A stretch of DNA of 64,000 nt from Enterococcus lacertideformus (GCA_015680865.1 JADAKE010000016.1:367264-431263); one strand, 5' to 3'. Counted from the stretch's first letter, positions 39,998 to 51,881 are shown. A program made the numbers and translations. Notes: generated from the sequence alone by a model not told the origin.

Positions 39998-41767
39998 ATG
40001 TTAATTTATTTAAAAAGAAGTTTAGGAAATGCTTGGGATTTTCTTAAAGGAACTCAAGCATATTTTCGTGATGTTTTAATTACACACGGATTCATTCTCT
40101 TTATCTGTTTACCTTTGTTAAATAGCATAACGAGGTTTATTTTACACCAAGGATCGATCAATTATCTATCTAGTGATAATATTTCAACGATTATTTCTCA
40201 GCATCCTGGCGTCTTATTCGCTTTAATTGCTGTTTTATTGATAAGTGTCTATTTTATCAAAAAACAAGAGCCGATATCTTTAAAGCAATTACTCCAAGCT
40301 ACATTTCGTCAACTAAAAAAAGTACGGCCGCTAACTTTCCTTTTTTTCTTAGCCTATTTTTTGCTTATTTTACCAATTAGTGGATTGAGTTTTAACTCTT
40401 ATTTATTATCTAAGATTAAAATTCCAGCATTTATCATGGATTTTATCTTTACAAATCGCTGGATTGTAGTAAGTGCTTTTCTTTTGTTTTATCTATTTTT
40501 GGCTTACATTGGAATTCGACTTATTTTTGCATTACCAGAAATGATTTTACGCGATAGACCTTTTAAACAGGCAGTAAAAGAAAGCTGTGCCCTAACAAAA
40601 GCACGTTTTTTTGCTATTCTTGGACAATTTATTGTTATTGGTGGCAGTATTTTATTGATCTCACTTGCTGGCTATATTTTGGTAATTGTTTCTCAGGTCA
40701 TCGTTGAACAATTCTTTCCTGACTATGCCTTGATCAGTGCTGTTTTTGTAATGACGATCCTTCAAGGTATTCTTTTATTTAACATTGTTATGTCAACAAT
40801 CGGAATCTTTTACATCATCATTGATTTCATGGATGACGAAGGATTTTTACCAGATATTCCTAACTGGTATCGGTTAGCACCTCTTAGTCACCGGTTCTCC
40901 GTACTGAAGAATACCAGTTTGATTTTATCAGCTGTCTTTTTTGGTGTAGGAGTTTGTTTGTATAATATGAATTACTTAACCTCAGCATCACATACCAAGC
41001 CTATTACGATTTCTCATCGTGGTGTTAGTGCAAATAATAGTGCGCAAAATACTTTGGCAGCTTTAGAACAAACGAGTAAAACTTACCATCCAGATTATGT
41101 AGAGATGGATGTACAAGAAACCAAGGATGGTCAATTTGTCGTCATGCATGATTTCAACTTGAAACAATTAACTGGTGTGAACAAGGCTCCGCAGGATCTC
41201 ACCTTGAAAGAATTAGAAAAATTGAACGTCACAGAAAATGGTACATAAGAACCAGTTGTCTCATTTGACACCTACTTAAAAAAAGCTAGTGAATTAAAGC
41301 AAAAACTGCTGATTGAAATTAAAAATTCAAAAAAGGATTCAAAAGATATAATTAATCGCTTTGTCACAAAGTATGAAAAAACAATTTTGAGTAATCAACA
41401 TATTTTACAAAGCTTAACTTATCAAACTGTCTCTGATTTGAAAAAAGCAAATCCTGAATTTTATGTAGGTTATATTCTTCCTTTTAATATCGTTGGTCCA
41501 CCTGTTACACCAGCGGACTTTCTAACAATGGAGTATAGCACGATCAACCGCAATTTCATTAATTCTGCTCATCAAGATGGTAAAAAAGTTTATGTATGGA
41601 CAGTAAATGATTCTGATGGTATCAATCGAATGATGTTTTATGGTGTTGATGGAATCATTACTGATCAAATGGGTATCTTGAATGAAGATATCCAAGTTAT
41701 GCAAGCAATGAATAAAGAAATTATCTATTCTGACAAATTATTATATTTTGTTTTAGGAGTCGGATAG
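39998..41767 (+). pseudogene. Membrane-anchored glycerophosphodiester phosphodiesterase with internal stop
   Basis: 589 codons overall. N-terminal half is a membrane domain of about seven helices (residues ~20-330), as in enterococcal and streptococcal membrane GDPDs; then the catalytic domain starts with ISHRGVSANNSAQNTLAAL and has YVEMDVQETKDGQFVVMHD (catalytic His, Glu, Asp). TAA at 41246-41248 interrupts after LNVTENGT; the same frame continues EPVVSFDTYLKKASELKQKL and YVWTVNDSDGINRMMFYGVD to 41767. A single substitution (for example CAA or AAA to TAA) explains it. Start ATG 39998 is set by an AGGTGAT site. The short product lacks half the barrel. Confidence 0.88.
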
Positions 41768-42232
41768 AAGGAAAAGAATAAACGGTGTTCAAGAAGTAAC
41801 TCCTAGCAATAAGCTCTGATTTTCTAGAATATGAAAAGCTATTTTAGAAAATCACTTCTTATTTGCTCGGAGCTGACCACTTCTTTCATAACTTCTTTTT
41901 TTAAACGGTATTCCCAGCATTGCTTCTGCAGGTCATGCTGCTCACAACCTCTTATCCACGATATTCCAAAGCTAGCTCTGTGGTAGTAAAGAAACGACTT
42001 TTTCCCAATCATATTTACGTAACTGTAAAACCTTTCTTTGATTGATAGTTCATTTTTAAACTATATCCTTCTGCTTAGATTCCTAAACGGAAAATTTCTA
42101 GAATATTTATATATATATAAACTACCTTGAGATTTCCTAACTAGTCAACACGGTTTTACTACAAAATCCTCTTATTCCATTAATAAAAAAAAACTGTAGA
42201 CGCCATCTTAATTTAGATATTGCCTACAGTTT
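41768..42232. repeat. Hairpin repeat (41800-41872) and terminator (42185-42232)
   Basis: No gene. 41800-41872 forms a long imperfect hairpin (CTCCTAGCAATAAG...CTTATTTGCTCGGAG; inner GATTTTCTA/TAGAAAATC) with core GAATATGAAAAGCTATTTT, which is shared with about 57808-57829. The following text (CAGCATTGCTTCTGC..., CACAACCTCTTATCCA) also recurs near 57750-57790. At 42185-42232 the minus strand has an AAACTGTAG/CTACAGTTT stem with nine T, the terminator of the micropeptide gene. Confidence 0.65.
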
Positions 42233-42260
42233 AAATGGGCGAAACAACTTCACTCATTTT

Positions 42261-42371
42261 TTATTTTTCTCTCGCACTCTTTACAGCACGAACCACCGCT
42301 AACATCGCCGGAATAGCAGAAATAACCGCCAAAACAATCCCAAATCTCCCTGAGTTTTTACTTTTTTTCAT
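42261..42371 (-). CDS. 36-residue hydrophobic micropeptide
   Basis: MKKSKNSGRFGIVLAVISAI then PAMLAVVRAVKSAREK: basic ends around one membrane-spanning stretch. GGGAG ribosome site 9 bp upstream and a terminator right after. The layout (K-rich start, one helix, basic tail) resembles other enterococcal single-pass micropeptides; no function assigned. Confidence 0.6.
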   Translation of the reverse strand: MKKSKNSGRFGIVLAVISAIPAMLAVVRAVKSAREK

Positions 42372-42438
42372 ATTTTTTCGCTCCCTTCTCTCTTTATTTA
42401 ATTATAGTGAAGTTTACGATATTTCTCAAAAAAAGTGT

Positions 42439-42657
42439 TTATGAAACTAAAGCAGATTCTGCTACAGCATAAATTTCATTTAATTTAACCAATAAACGAA
42501 ACTTACTATCATAGATGGCTAAACGATCTCTTTGATCATACTGTTCAATAAAAATAACAGCTGTGTTCATATATGTACGTTCAATGCAACCAACAACTTT
42601 ATGATTTACTCCAATTGGCTGGCATATGTATGACTTACCAATTTCTAGTTTTAGCAT
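42439..42657 (-). CDS. 72-residue conserved hypothetical protein
   Basis: Soluble, beta-rich small protein from ATG 42657 (MLKLEIGKSYICQPIGVNHK), RBS GGGAGAGG. Reads as a small barrel-like domain (VVGCIERTYMNTAVIFIEQY, DSKFRLLVKLNEIYAV). Not recognised. It lies upstream of the micropeptide gene on the same strand and may share its terminator. Confidence 0.6.
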   Translation of the reverse strand: MLKLEIGKSYICQPIGVNHKVVGCIERTYMNTAVIFIEQYDQRDRLAIYDSKFRLLVKLNEIYAVAESALVS

Positions 42658-42913
42658 CTCATCCTCTCCCTTCATTATTTTTCATTCCTTTAATTTATAA
42701 TAACAAATTAATATAAATTTGAAAACGATTTATAGCATTTTTTTAATTTTTTATTAAAAAATCAAGATTCTTACGATATCCCCCCTTAACAAACATAACA
42801 ATATTACCGATTTATTTGTAATTTTTAAGTGACATAATTGTTTGAATGTGTTAGCCTTTTGTTCGTGTCATTTCTTTTTTAACATCTATAATATTGAATA
42901 AGGAGGGATTTCA

Positions 42914-42985
42914 ATGATTTTTATTCAAGTCACCGTGTTTATTTTTCTGACTATTGGCTTGCTTATTGGCTTAACAGAAAATTAA
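42914..42985 (+). CDS. 23-residue transmembrane micropeptide
   Basis: MIFIQVTVFIFLTIGLLIGL-TEN. Perfect AAGGAGG site 7 bp before the ATG. Almost entirely hydrophobic. No homologue recognised; possible toxin or membrane regulator. Confidence 0.5.
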   Translation: MIFIQVTVFIFLTIGLLIGLTEN

Positions 42986-43115
42986 TAGAAGCAAATCACT
43001 TTATATAGCAATTAATTGCTAAAAAAAAATGAAGGATGCTAAACTAACTTTAGGTAAGGAAATTTAACAGAAAATTCCCACCATTATTTACATTTATGAA
43101 AAATAGGTGAAACAA

Positions 43116-43265
43116 ATGACGTTTACAAAAACAAATATTGAATACCGTGTTGCTTTTAATACCTCAACGAACCAATTCATGGCGATTGATGCAACAAACG
43201 AAGATAATGTGGCTTTTGGTATTACGATTGAACAAGCTGTCCGAGCATTAAATGAATCCAATTAA
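43116..43265 (+). CDS. 49-residue hypothetical protein
   Basis: MTFTKTNIEYRVAFNTSTNQ ... TIEQAVRALNESN. AGGTG site 9 bp upstream; terminator about 50 bp downstream. Short alpha/beta protein, not recognised. The same transcript may include the micropeptide at 42914. Confidence 0.55.
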   Translation: MTFTKTNIEYRVAFNTSTNQFMAIDATNEDNVAFGITIEQAVRALNESN

Positions 43266-43316
43266 GGAGTGAATCATTTCTAATGATAGACATAAACTCG
43301 GAACCAAAAAATGAAT

Positions 43317-43354
43317 AAAAGACGTTTGCGCAAGTGGTTTGGCAAACGTCTTTT
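43317..43354 (+). terminator. Terminator after the 49-residue gene
   Basis: AAAAGACGTTTGC / GCAAACGTCTTTT perfect 13-bp stem with a 12-nt loop and trailing T. It abuts the stop codon of the decayed membrane gene on the other strand. Confidence 0.85.
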
Positions 43355-43355
43355 A

Positions 43356-43732
43356 TTATGCTCTTAATTTACATTTTACTTTCTTCCATGAGATTTTACC
43401 GAAACTAAAAAATGTCACTGCAATTGCTATTTGCATGATCCAAACACCCGCCCCTGTGTACACACTAAGAAAGTATTCTTTTTGTTAAAGAAAAAATAAA
43501 TAACTTTTACTTGTCGCAATCGGCCTTAGACTTAACATTATCAATAGACTAGCTAGAATATTAAATCCACCAAGTAAAATTGAATACAGTAGATGTAATT
43601 TATTTGCAAAAACTATCAACAGACTATAAGAAATCCCTTTCGATAAAGTTTTCACATCATATCCCCCTAGCCAACGTCCGTCAGCTAAGTTCTGTGCATA
43701 GGGAAGAAGAAGTTGATCATCAAGCTGTCATA
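43356..43732 (-). pseudogene. C-terminal remnant of a large polytopic membrane protein
   Basis: Minus-strand frame opening LDDQLLLPYAQNLADGRWLG then GYDVKTLSKGISYSLLIVFA and more hydrophobic text, stopped by TAA near 43485, then QKEYFLSVYTGAGVWIMQIA to a real stop at 43356. The DDQLL...NLADGRWLGGY..KTLSKG pattern resembles large membrane proteins of Gram-positive surface polysaccharide loci. Upstream frame is closed by TGA. It is a fossil fragment. Confidence 0.55.
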
Positions 43733-44464
43733 TCAACACTGTAAGTTGCTTTATAATACAAATAAAGACGTATGATTGTAAGAAACATAGCAATACAAAA
43801 AATAAAATAGTGTTGGTTTTGTTGATCATACTTTATACTTTAATGCTAACCTGACTTTATCCATGAACCTATCCTTCCCTGGATTTATCGCTTCTTTCCC
43901 TAATAAGTAATTATTATGAAATTTGTACTTATACAATTCTTTCGTAAGTATATCAAATAATTGATTGACTGATTGAATCCTTAAAGGAAACTTATTGTCT
44001 CACTAGGTTTGTTTTTTTCATAATTAAACTATTCCATTAAAAGGTATATCCTCCGATACTTTTGATGTACCTTTTGTTTTAGCGATTATACGCTTTTACA
44101 TCTACTAAAGAGACTGGGACAATCTCTTGTCTTAAATCGCTATGATACTAAAACTTCTCAGCTAATAGATACCATTCCAGATTTTTCAAACAACAAAATT
44201 GTTATGTTGACACTTGTAAAAAATATGATTAGTGGTGCGTAAATTTTTGGTAAACAAAGAAATTAGTCTTTTCTAACAATTATCTATTAACAAGCTTATA
44301 TCCTTTAAGTACATAAGAAATTCTACGTTTCTTAACTCTAAATTTTATTTTATTGAAAAAAATTAGTCATTTCTATATTTAAAAGCGAAAAATAGAATGT
44401 TATATTTTTTTATCAAGGAATCTATTCCTTACAATAAAATAAATACGAAATATAGGAGGAAAAA
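43733..44464. other. Gene-free stretch
   Basis: No supportable frame. Contains a degenerate GAGACTGGGACAATCTC hairpin near 44106-44122, related to the GGGACAA terminators elsewhere. The AGGAGG site at 44454-44459 serves the next gene. Confidence 0.5.
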
Positions 44465-45120
44465 ATGGGGACGTTTTTAGTGTTGATCGGTTTTATTGGC
44501 TTTTGTTGGGGATTAAGTAGCGTATTAAAATCATTTACCAGGAAGAAAAAGAAAAAAGGAACACTTGAAACAAAAAAGGAAAAGCAAAGAAAAGAGAGTA
44601 AAACAAAAGAAGAAAAACAAGTGACAAAACGCAAAGCGAAGAAAAAAAAACAAAAACAAGAAGAAAAACGTAAAGCAAAAGCAGAAAAACAAAAGCAAGA
44701 AGCAGAAAAAAACAAGCGGAAATCAATCAAAAAGTTTCAGAAGCTACGACTGTCCTAGCACAAGCAGAAGCAACACCAACTAGAGAAAATTACAATGTTG
44801 CAGCTGCTTCAATTCAAGCAATACCAAATGGCAATCAAGATTTGTCTAATCGTTTAGCAGCCATTGATGCAATAATCAGAGCAAATGAAGCTGCTGAAAC
44901 AGAAAGACAAGCAGCTGCTCAAGAACAAGCAAACCAAGCAGCCGAAATGGCGCAGGCTCAACAACAAAACAATGAACAAATTGTTTATATTGCACCAGAT
45001 CACGGTACAAAATATCATTTCAATACAAACTGTTCGGGGCTAAATAATGCAAACTCAGTAGCCTCTATGACTTTACAAGAAGCTCAAACACAAGGTTATA
45101 CTGAGTGTAAACGTGGCTAA
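44465..45120 (+). pseudogene. Membrane-anchored coiled-coil protein with a C-terminal zinc-knuckle-like motif, frameshifted
   Basis: Reads MGTFLVLIGFIGFCWGLSSV (one membrane helix), then a ~60-residue Lys/Glu/Gln-rich coiled coil. After QEAEKN near 44714 the frame is lost: the A run has 7 A where 8 keep it open. The other frame continues QAEINQKVSEATTVLAQAEA, an Ala/Gln-rich stalk, and a C-terminal module IVYIAPDHGTKYHFNTNCSG ... GYTECKRG with three conserved-looking Cys/His positions. Restored length about 218 residues. Similar C-terminal modules end surface and phage-linked proteins. Function unknown. Confidence 0.7.
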
Positions 45121-45264
45121 TAGCTAATAATATTTTAATCGAATAAATAAGGATTATGTATCTGTTTTTACGTGGGTGCTATAAAAAAGAAAATATAATA
45201 CTTTTTACGACTATCGCTACCTCCCATTAAGTGGGAGGAAATCATTTAATTTTTGGAGGAACAA

Positions 45265-45870
45265 ATGGATAAGAAAAAAATTATAGGTAAAGACGGAAAA
45301 ACTTATGTAATGAAGAAGCAAAAACCATTTTATAAAAGAATATGGTTTTGGATAGTAGCTGTAATAATTGTCTTTGCAATTACTGATGGAAGTTTGGGGA
45401 GAAATGATGAAAAGGCATCAACAACTAATGCCGAAAAAAAAGTAGGTGCTAGTGCAAAAAATGAAACTACTGAGTCCACCGATACGCTAGATAAAGATTT
45501 CAAAGTTGGAGATATTGTTAGTTATAAAGGTTACGAAATAAAAGTCAACAATGTTCAATATAATGATGGAACTGAGTATAACAGACCAAAAGAAGGTCAA
45601 CAATTCGTAATAGTGAATATTACTATTACAAATAACACCAGTGAAAAACAAACTTATAATCCATTTGACTATAAATTAAATGCTAACGGTAACGCGACAG
45701 ATTTAATGTCATTCTTACCAGATGTGGATAACCTAAATAGCGGAGAGCTTGATCCTAAAGCATCCGTTACTGGAAACTTGATTGGTGAAGCAGATACATC
45801 TGGTAGCTTAAAACTTCAGTATAAAGCATCATATTGGAATGATAAAACAGTCGATATAAATCTGAAATAA
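45265..45870 (+). CDS. DUF4352 (telokin-like) membrane-anchored protein
   Basis: 201 residues from ATG 45265 (RBS GGAGG at 45255-45259; a TTG upstream is not used). Basic N-terminus, one membrane helix (about residues 24-43, WFWIVAVIIVFAITDGS), a Ser/Thr linker, then an Ig-like DUF4352 domain: FKVGDIVSYKGYEIKVNNVQ, GQQFVIVNITITNNTSEKQT. Such proteins are common in phage- and ICE-linked enterococcal DNA. A CCTCCCA/TGGGAGG hairpin precedes the ribosome site. Function unknown. Confidence 0.78.
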   Translation: MDKKKIIGKDGKTYVMKKQKPFYKRIWFWIVAVIIVFAITDGSLGRNDEKASTTNAEKKVGASAKNETTESTDTLDKDFKVGDIVSYKGYEIKVNNVQYNDGTEYNRPKEGQQFVIVNITITNNTSEKQTYNPFDYKLNANGNATDLMSFLPDVDNLNSGELDPKASVTGNLIGEADTSGSLKLQYKASYWNDKTVDINLK

Positions 45871-46009
45871 AAGTTATGACGCCAGATATAGCAGGTGGTT
45901 TTATGTTTCACTCACTTTGTGAGTTCAACTAGGTCTAAAGACAATAATAAAAAGACCACTCAATGAGTGAACTTGATTGATTTTCTGCTTTCACATGATA
46001 TAATAGACA

Positions 46010-46127
46010 TAGAAAAAGGACGTGCTGCAAACACGTCCCATGTAGAACCGTTAAAAAGACGGTGGCATAGTTTTTATAGTTTTTAACCATCTAACCTAGC
46101 CAAAGTGTTTAGATGGTTATTTTTTTG
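46010..46127 (+). ncRNA. Antisense RNA antitoxin of a type I toxin-antitoxin pair
   Basis: Promoter TTGATT (45977-45982), 16-bp spacer, TATAAT (45999-46004) predicts a start near 46010. The RNA carries a GGACGTG/CACGTCC hairpin at its 5' end and finishes with a terminator AACCATCTAA / TTTAGATGGTT plus seven T (46084-46126). It is complementary to the 3' part of the toxin mRNA, including the toxin's last codons, the arrangement of RatA-TxpA-like type I systems. Confidence 0.65.
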
Positions 46128-46203
46128 GGTCGTTATGGTCAATTATCAGCAAAACTAACGTCGCAAAAGCGATCATCAGTTGAATTGCTTCAAAAGTTGA
46201 CAC
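46117..46203 (-). CDS. Holin-like type I toxin peptide (28 residues)
   Basis: GTG start at 46203: MSTFEAIQLMIAFATLVLLI-IDHNDPKK, a single membrane helix with a charged tail, typical of the putative holin-like toxin family of Firmicutes. AGAAGGGAG ribosome site 9 bp upstream. A 10-codon leader frame (MVHSFIPRRE, 46208-46240, with its own GGGGTGAT site) ends just before it and may control its translation. Promoter -10 TATAAT at 46299-46304; the transcript would end at the GGACGTG hairpin plus T-run near 46013-46038, overlapping the antisense RNA over about 115 nt. Confidence 0.7.
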   Translation of the reverse strand: MSTFEAIQLMIAFATLVLLIIDHNDPKK

Positions 46204-46361
46204 TTGCCTACTCCCTTCTAGGGATAAAGCTATGAACCATAGGCATCACCCCTTTTTCAAGAGATTAGCCACCATCTTTTCACTTTTCTACAAAATATAT
46301 TATAAAACAAGGTTTACTTGTTTGCTATCTTTGATTTACATAACCTTTTAAATAGTATTTA

Positions 46362-46799
46362 TATTGTGAAAACAAACTCGAAAAAGACAGACTCGAAAAA
46401 ATTTTTATTGATTTTTATAATGCCTCATTCGTACTTCCTATTACTAAACAAATAGATGATTTCATTTTTATATTTACTACTGGAAAAGCCAAAGGGAATA
46501 TTATTCGTAGTCGTAGCACAAATGGAGCAAGCGATAGAATCGCTAGAAAAGCTGGTTTGCCTAAAATAAAGGTTCATGATGGTAGACATACTTATGCTGT
46601 GCGTTTGCGTCAAGCTGGCGTCCCTCTCGAAGACATAAAAGAATTATTAGGGCACAAAGATATTTCTACCACTCAAATTTATGCCCAAGTATCTACCGAA
46701 GTGATTGAACGTGCAACAAACAGATTCAATGATTACATCAATAATCAACGTCGAAAAGTTTCTGGACAAATTATCTCTTTACCAAAAAAGGATGGCTAA
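46362..46799 (+). pseudogene. C-terminal fragment of a phage-type tyrosine integrase
   Basis: The open frame has no start; it reads IFTTGKAKGNIIRSRSTNGA ... LPKIKVHDGRHTYAVRLRQA ... LLGHKDISTTQIYAQVSTEV. The box II HxxR (HDGRHT), the second His (LLGHKD) and the catalytic Tyr (TQIYAQ) are visible, but the N-terminal DNA-binding part is gone. It ends at a terminator next to pgi, marking the edge of the accessory region 42-46.8 kb as probable old phage or island DNA. Confidence 0.85.
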
Positions 46800-46814
46800 A
46801 ATAAGCCATCCTTT
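46787..46814 (+). terminator. Terminator after the integrase remnant
   Basis: AAAGGATGGCT / AGCCATCCTTT 11-bp stem overlapping the stop codon region, with T following. Confidence 0.75.
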
Positions 46815-46906
46815 CATTTCGGGTACCTAGATGGGTACCAGTTTTCATTTTAAAGCCAACATGTCTTGGGTACTAATTTGTTAACAACTACTTAGAAACC
46901 ATTCTA

Positions 46907-48253
46907 TTACAAGCGTTCGTTCAATTCTTTGGCAAGGTCTTCAAAACCTGGTTTGCCTAGGAGTGCGAACATGTTTTTCTTATATGCTTCTACGCCAGGT
47001 TGGTCAAATGGATTGATACCATTTAAGTAGCCTGAGATCCCTACAGCAATTTCAAAGAAATACATTGTGTAACCCAATGTATAAGCATCCATTTCTGGAA
47101 TTTTAACTAATAAGTTTGGTACATCTCCATCAGTGTGCGCCAATAGTGTGCCTTCAAAAGCTTTTGTATTCACAAAATCTACTTCTTTGCCTTGTAGGTA
47201 ACCTAATCCATCCAAATCTTCTGCTTGTTCGGGGATTGTAATTGATTTACGTGGTTTTTCAACCTTTACGATTGTTTCGAAAATATTGCGACGCCCTTCT
47301 TGGATGTATTGACCTAGTGAGTGTAAATCAGTGGAGAAGTTTGCACTTGAAGGATAGATTCCTTTTTGATCTTTTCCTTCTGATTCACCGAATAGCTGTT
47401 TCCACCATTCTGAGAAATACTGCATTCCTGGTTCATAATTGATCAACAACTCAGTTACTTTCCCTTTACGATAAAGGATGTTACGCATAGCTGCATATTG
47501 ATATGCTTCATTATCTTCTAGTTTATCGCTTGCATATGCTTTACTTGCATCAGCTGCACCTTGCATCAATACATCAATATCTGCCCCACTAACAGCAATT
47601 GGTAAAAGCCCTACTGCCGTCAACACAGAAAAACGGCCACCGATATCATCAGGGATAACGAATGTTTCCCATCCTTCTGCATCAGCTTCTACTTTAACTG
47701 CACCTTTTGCTTTATCCGTTGTTGCATAGATTCGTTTATTCGCTTCTTCTTGTCCATATTTTTTAACAAGTAATTCTTTAAACACACGGAATGCAATCGC
47801 TGGTTCAGTTGTTGTACCAGATTTTGAAATAACATTTACTGAAAAATCTCGATCACCGATCACTTCAATCAAATCAGCAATATAAGTAGAGCTGATAGAG
47901 TTTCCTGCAAAGAAAATTTGAGGAGCTTTCCGTTTGTCACCATCTAATAAGTTATAGAAAGTATGATTCAAAAAATCAATTGCTGCACGAGCACCTAAAT
48001 AAGAACCACCAATTCCGATAACAATTAAAACTTCAGAATCAGATTGAATTTTTTTGGCTGCTTCTTTGATACGTGCAAATTCTTCTTTATCATAATTTGT
48101 CGGTAAGTCAATCCAACCACGGAAATCACTTCCTGCGCCTGTTCCCTCACGTAATACTTTTTCTGCCAAGGATACATGGCTTTGCATGTACTCTAACTCA
48201 TGTTCATTTACAAATGGTGCAACTTTTGAATAATCAAAATGAATATGTGCCAT
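46907..48253 (-). CDS. pgi: Glucose-6-phosphate isomerase
   Basis: Glycolytic enzyme, 448 residues, the short Firmicute form. Seen: [17 protein letters not shown] (about residues 76-92), substrate phosphate motif [15 protein letters not shown] (about 140-154) and [20 protein letters not shown] near the C-terminus. GGAGG ribosome site. Single gene; adjoining integrase remnant lies at its 3' end. Intact. Confidence 0.97.
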   Translation of the reverse strand: MAHIHFDYSKVAPFVNEHELEYMQSHVSLAEKVLREGTGAGSDFRGWIDLPTNYDKEEFARIKEAAKKIQSDSEVLIVIGIGGSYLGARAAIDFLNHTFYNLLDGDKRKAPQIFFAGNSISSTYIADLIEVIGDRDFSVNVISKSGTTTEPAIAFRVFKELLVKKYGQEEANKRIYATTDKAKGAVKVEADAEGWETFVIPDDIGGRFSVLTAVGLLPIAVSGADIDVLMQGAADASKAYASDKLEDNEAYQYAAMRNILYRKGKVTELLINYEPGMQYFSEWWKQLFGESEGKDQKGIYPSSANFSTDLHSLGQYIQEGRRNIFETIVKVEKPRKSITIPEQAEDLDGLGYLQGKEVDFVNTKAFEGTLLAHTDGDVPNLLVKIPEMDAYTLGYTMYFFEIAVGISGYLNGINPFDQPGVEAYKKNMFALLGKPGFEDLAKELNERL

Positions 48254-48366
48254 TTTTTATTCCTCCTTAAAAAATTCAATATACAGGTTATACTTTACGT
48301 TTTTTTTTACAATTTTTCAAGCAAATAAATGAATTGAAGCTAATGTTTACAAGAAAATTTCAACCA

Positions 48367-49730
<1,364 letters not shown>

Positions 49731-49827
49731 TTATAATCTTCTTACTTTTAGCCTATTTTTGCTAGATGCTCAAAACATTTCCTGTTTTATTTTTATAAAT
49801 GTGCTACACTTTCTCTGAGGTGAGAAA

Positions 49828-51082
49828 ATGAAAATAACCTATGATGTGATAGTTGTCGGTGCTGGAACTAGTGGTATGATGGCTGCTATCAGTGCTGCTG
49901 AATATGGCGCAAAAGTCCTTTTAATTGAAAAAAACAAAAAAGCTGGGAAAAAACTATTGATGACAGGCGGCGGAAGATGCAATGTCACCAATAATCGGTC
50001 AGTGGAAGACTTGATTGCACATATCCCTGGAAATGGCAAATTCTTGTATAGTACATTTTCACAATGGAATAATTTTGATATTATGGAATTTTTTGAATCA
50101 CAAGGGGTTCATTTAAAAGAAGAAGACCATGGTCGTATGTTCCCTGTCACAAATAAATCGAAAACAATTATTGAGGCGTTGATCCAGCGCTTAAAAGAAT
50201 TGAATGTTAATCTCTTATTTGGTACCCGTGTTGAAAAATTGGTACATCAGGATGGAAACATCTACGGTGTGCGAACTGAAACAGAAGAGTTTCAATCAAA
50301 TTGTGTCATCTTAACTACTGGTGGTCGGACTTATCCATCAACTGGCGCTACAGGTGATGGATACAAGATTGTCAAAAAAGTTGGTCATACGATCACTCCC
50401 CTTTATGCTACAGAGTCGCCATTGATTTCTGAAGAAACATTTATTGAGAATAAATCCCTGCAAGGATTATCTTTACAAAATATTTCTCTAAGCGTTCAAA
50501 ACAAAAACGGGAAAGTCATCACAGAACACGTGATGGATTTACTTTTTACTCATTTTGGAATTTCTGGACCTGCAGCATTAAGATGTTACAGTTTTATTAA
50601 TCAAGAATTGAAAGAGAATAAAAAACCAGTCACTGTTGTGCTAGATTGTTTTCCAACTAAAAAAACGCAACAGTTGATTGATATACTGACAGAAAAAAGT
50701 AAACATTCGAAAAAAGCAATAGCAAATGCATGGCATGGCTTTTTGCCAGAGCGTCTCCTTATCTTTTTCCTCGAAAAAAATAAAATAATAGAAAAAAAAA
50801 GGGAGCCAAATAACCGAAAAAGAAATCGAAGCATTTGCTCAGCTTTGTAAATCTTTTCCTTTCACGATATCAAAAACGTTTCCAATTGAAAAATCCTTTG
50901 TCACAGGAGGTGGCGTTTCTCTAAAGGAAGTCAATCCCAAAACGCTAGAAAGTAAGTTGGTGCACGGATTATTTTTTGCTGGCGAACTTTTGGATATTAA
51001 TGGATATACTGGTGGCTTTAATATAACTGCAGCATTTGCAACCGGTCATGTAGCTGGTATGAACGCTGCTTTTCTTAATTAA
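49828..51082 (+). pseudogene. BaiN/HI0933-family NAD(P)/FAD flavoprotein, frameshifted
   Basis: N-terminal FAD site VIVVGAGTSGMMAAISAAEY and KKLLMTGGGRCNVTNN, then NFDIMEFFESQGVHLKEEDH and HFGISGPAALRCYSF are typical of this family (about 418 residues). Around 50791-50800 the A run has 9 A where 8 are needed; the original frame ends at 50850, while the shifted frame continues GSQITEKEIEAFAQLCKSFP and SFVTGGGVSLKEVNPKTLES, GYTGGFNITAAFATGHVAG to a stop at 51080-51082. The physiological substrate is unknown. Confidence 0.9.
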
Positions 51083-51345
51083 AAATAGCCAATTGGGAAA
51101 GTTCAAAACAACTATAGCACTATTCAAAAACTTCCCTATCCTTAAACCTGACTGTTCTTAAAAAATTGCTTAAAAAGTGGTTACCCCAATAAACCAAATA
51201 ATTCAGTACATTCTAAAACTTCTGGTTTACTCGATTCATTATTCATTCTCTATCTTCCCATTGGTAGAATTTGATCATAATAATAAATCTGATTTATTAT
51301 ACAATATATGTAAATGTAAGAAACTGTGATAAACATACTTACTGC

Positions 51346-51881
51346 TTAAAAGGAGATGGATTCATTATACAGCATAAGATCAGCAAAAGTCCCTTTTGTT
51401 AAAAAACAGATAGCCTGTGGTGCTAGTTCCATTTGAAGTCCACGTTTTCCTGCTGAAATAATGATTGTATCTTGTGATTTAGCTGTTTGTTCCAAATAAG
51501 TTGGGAATAATTTCTTCATACCAATGGGTGAACATCCACCACGAATGTAGCCGGTCGTTGCCTCTAAATCTTTTAAATGAAGCATTTCTACTTTTTTGTT
51601 ACCAGACACTTTCGCTAATTTTTTTAAATCCAATTCGCTATTTCCTGGAATTACTGCAACGATCGTCCCTGTTTTATTTCCCACAGCCACAAGTGTTTTG
51701 TAAATACGATGCTCATTTTCTGAAAGTTGTTCAGCCACAGAAGTAGCGCTCAAATGATCTTCATCCCATGTGTATTCATGCTCTGTATAGGCTATTTTTT
51801 TTGTTCAACTAATCGAATCGCATTTGTTTTCATTGATTTCTTTTTTGCCACATTCTCACCTTCAAATTTGATTACTTCCAT
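51346..51881 (-). pseudogene. ybaK: YbaK/EbsC-type Cys-tRNA(Pro) deacylase, frameshifted
   Basis: Hydrolyses mischarged Cys-tRNA(Pro). Start ATG 51881 (MEVIKFEGENVAKKKSMKTN) lies inside the aroD 3' end; after VEQKK an A run of 8 (9 needed, near 51789-51796) gives a TAG. The shifted frame continues IAYTEHEYTWDEDHLSATSV and the full deacylase domain (VIPGNSELDLKKLAKVSGNK, GYIRGGCSPIGMKKLFPTYL) to 51346. All but the first 30 residues are intact, and an internal ATG at 51753 could give a shorter product. Confidence 0.88.

Noticed and set aside
42235..42444. 69-codon + strand frame
   Set aside because: Antisense to the 36-residue micropeptide gene that has a ribosome site and terminator; the minus-strand reading is preferred.
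46820..46870. GGGTACC-rich short repeats (three GGGTAC copies) as an integrase att site
   Set aside because: Copies are short and irregular, and no matching direct repeat was found at the far edge of the accessory region, so an att call is not supported.
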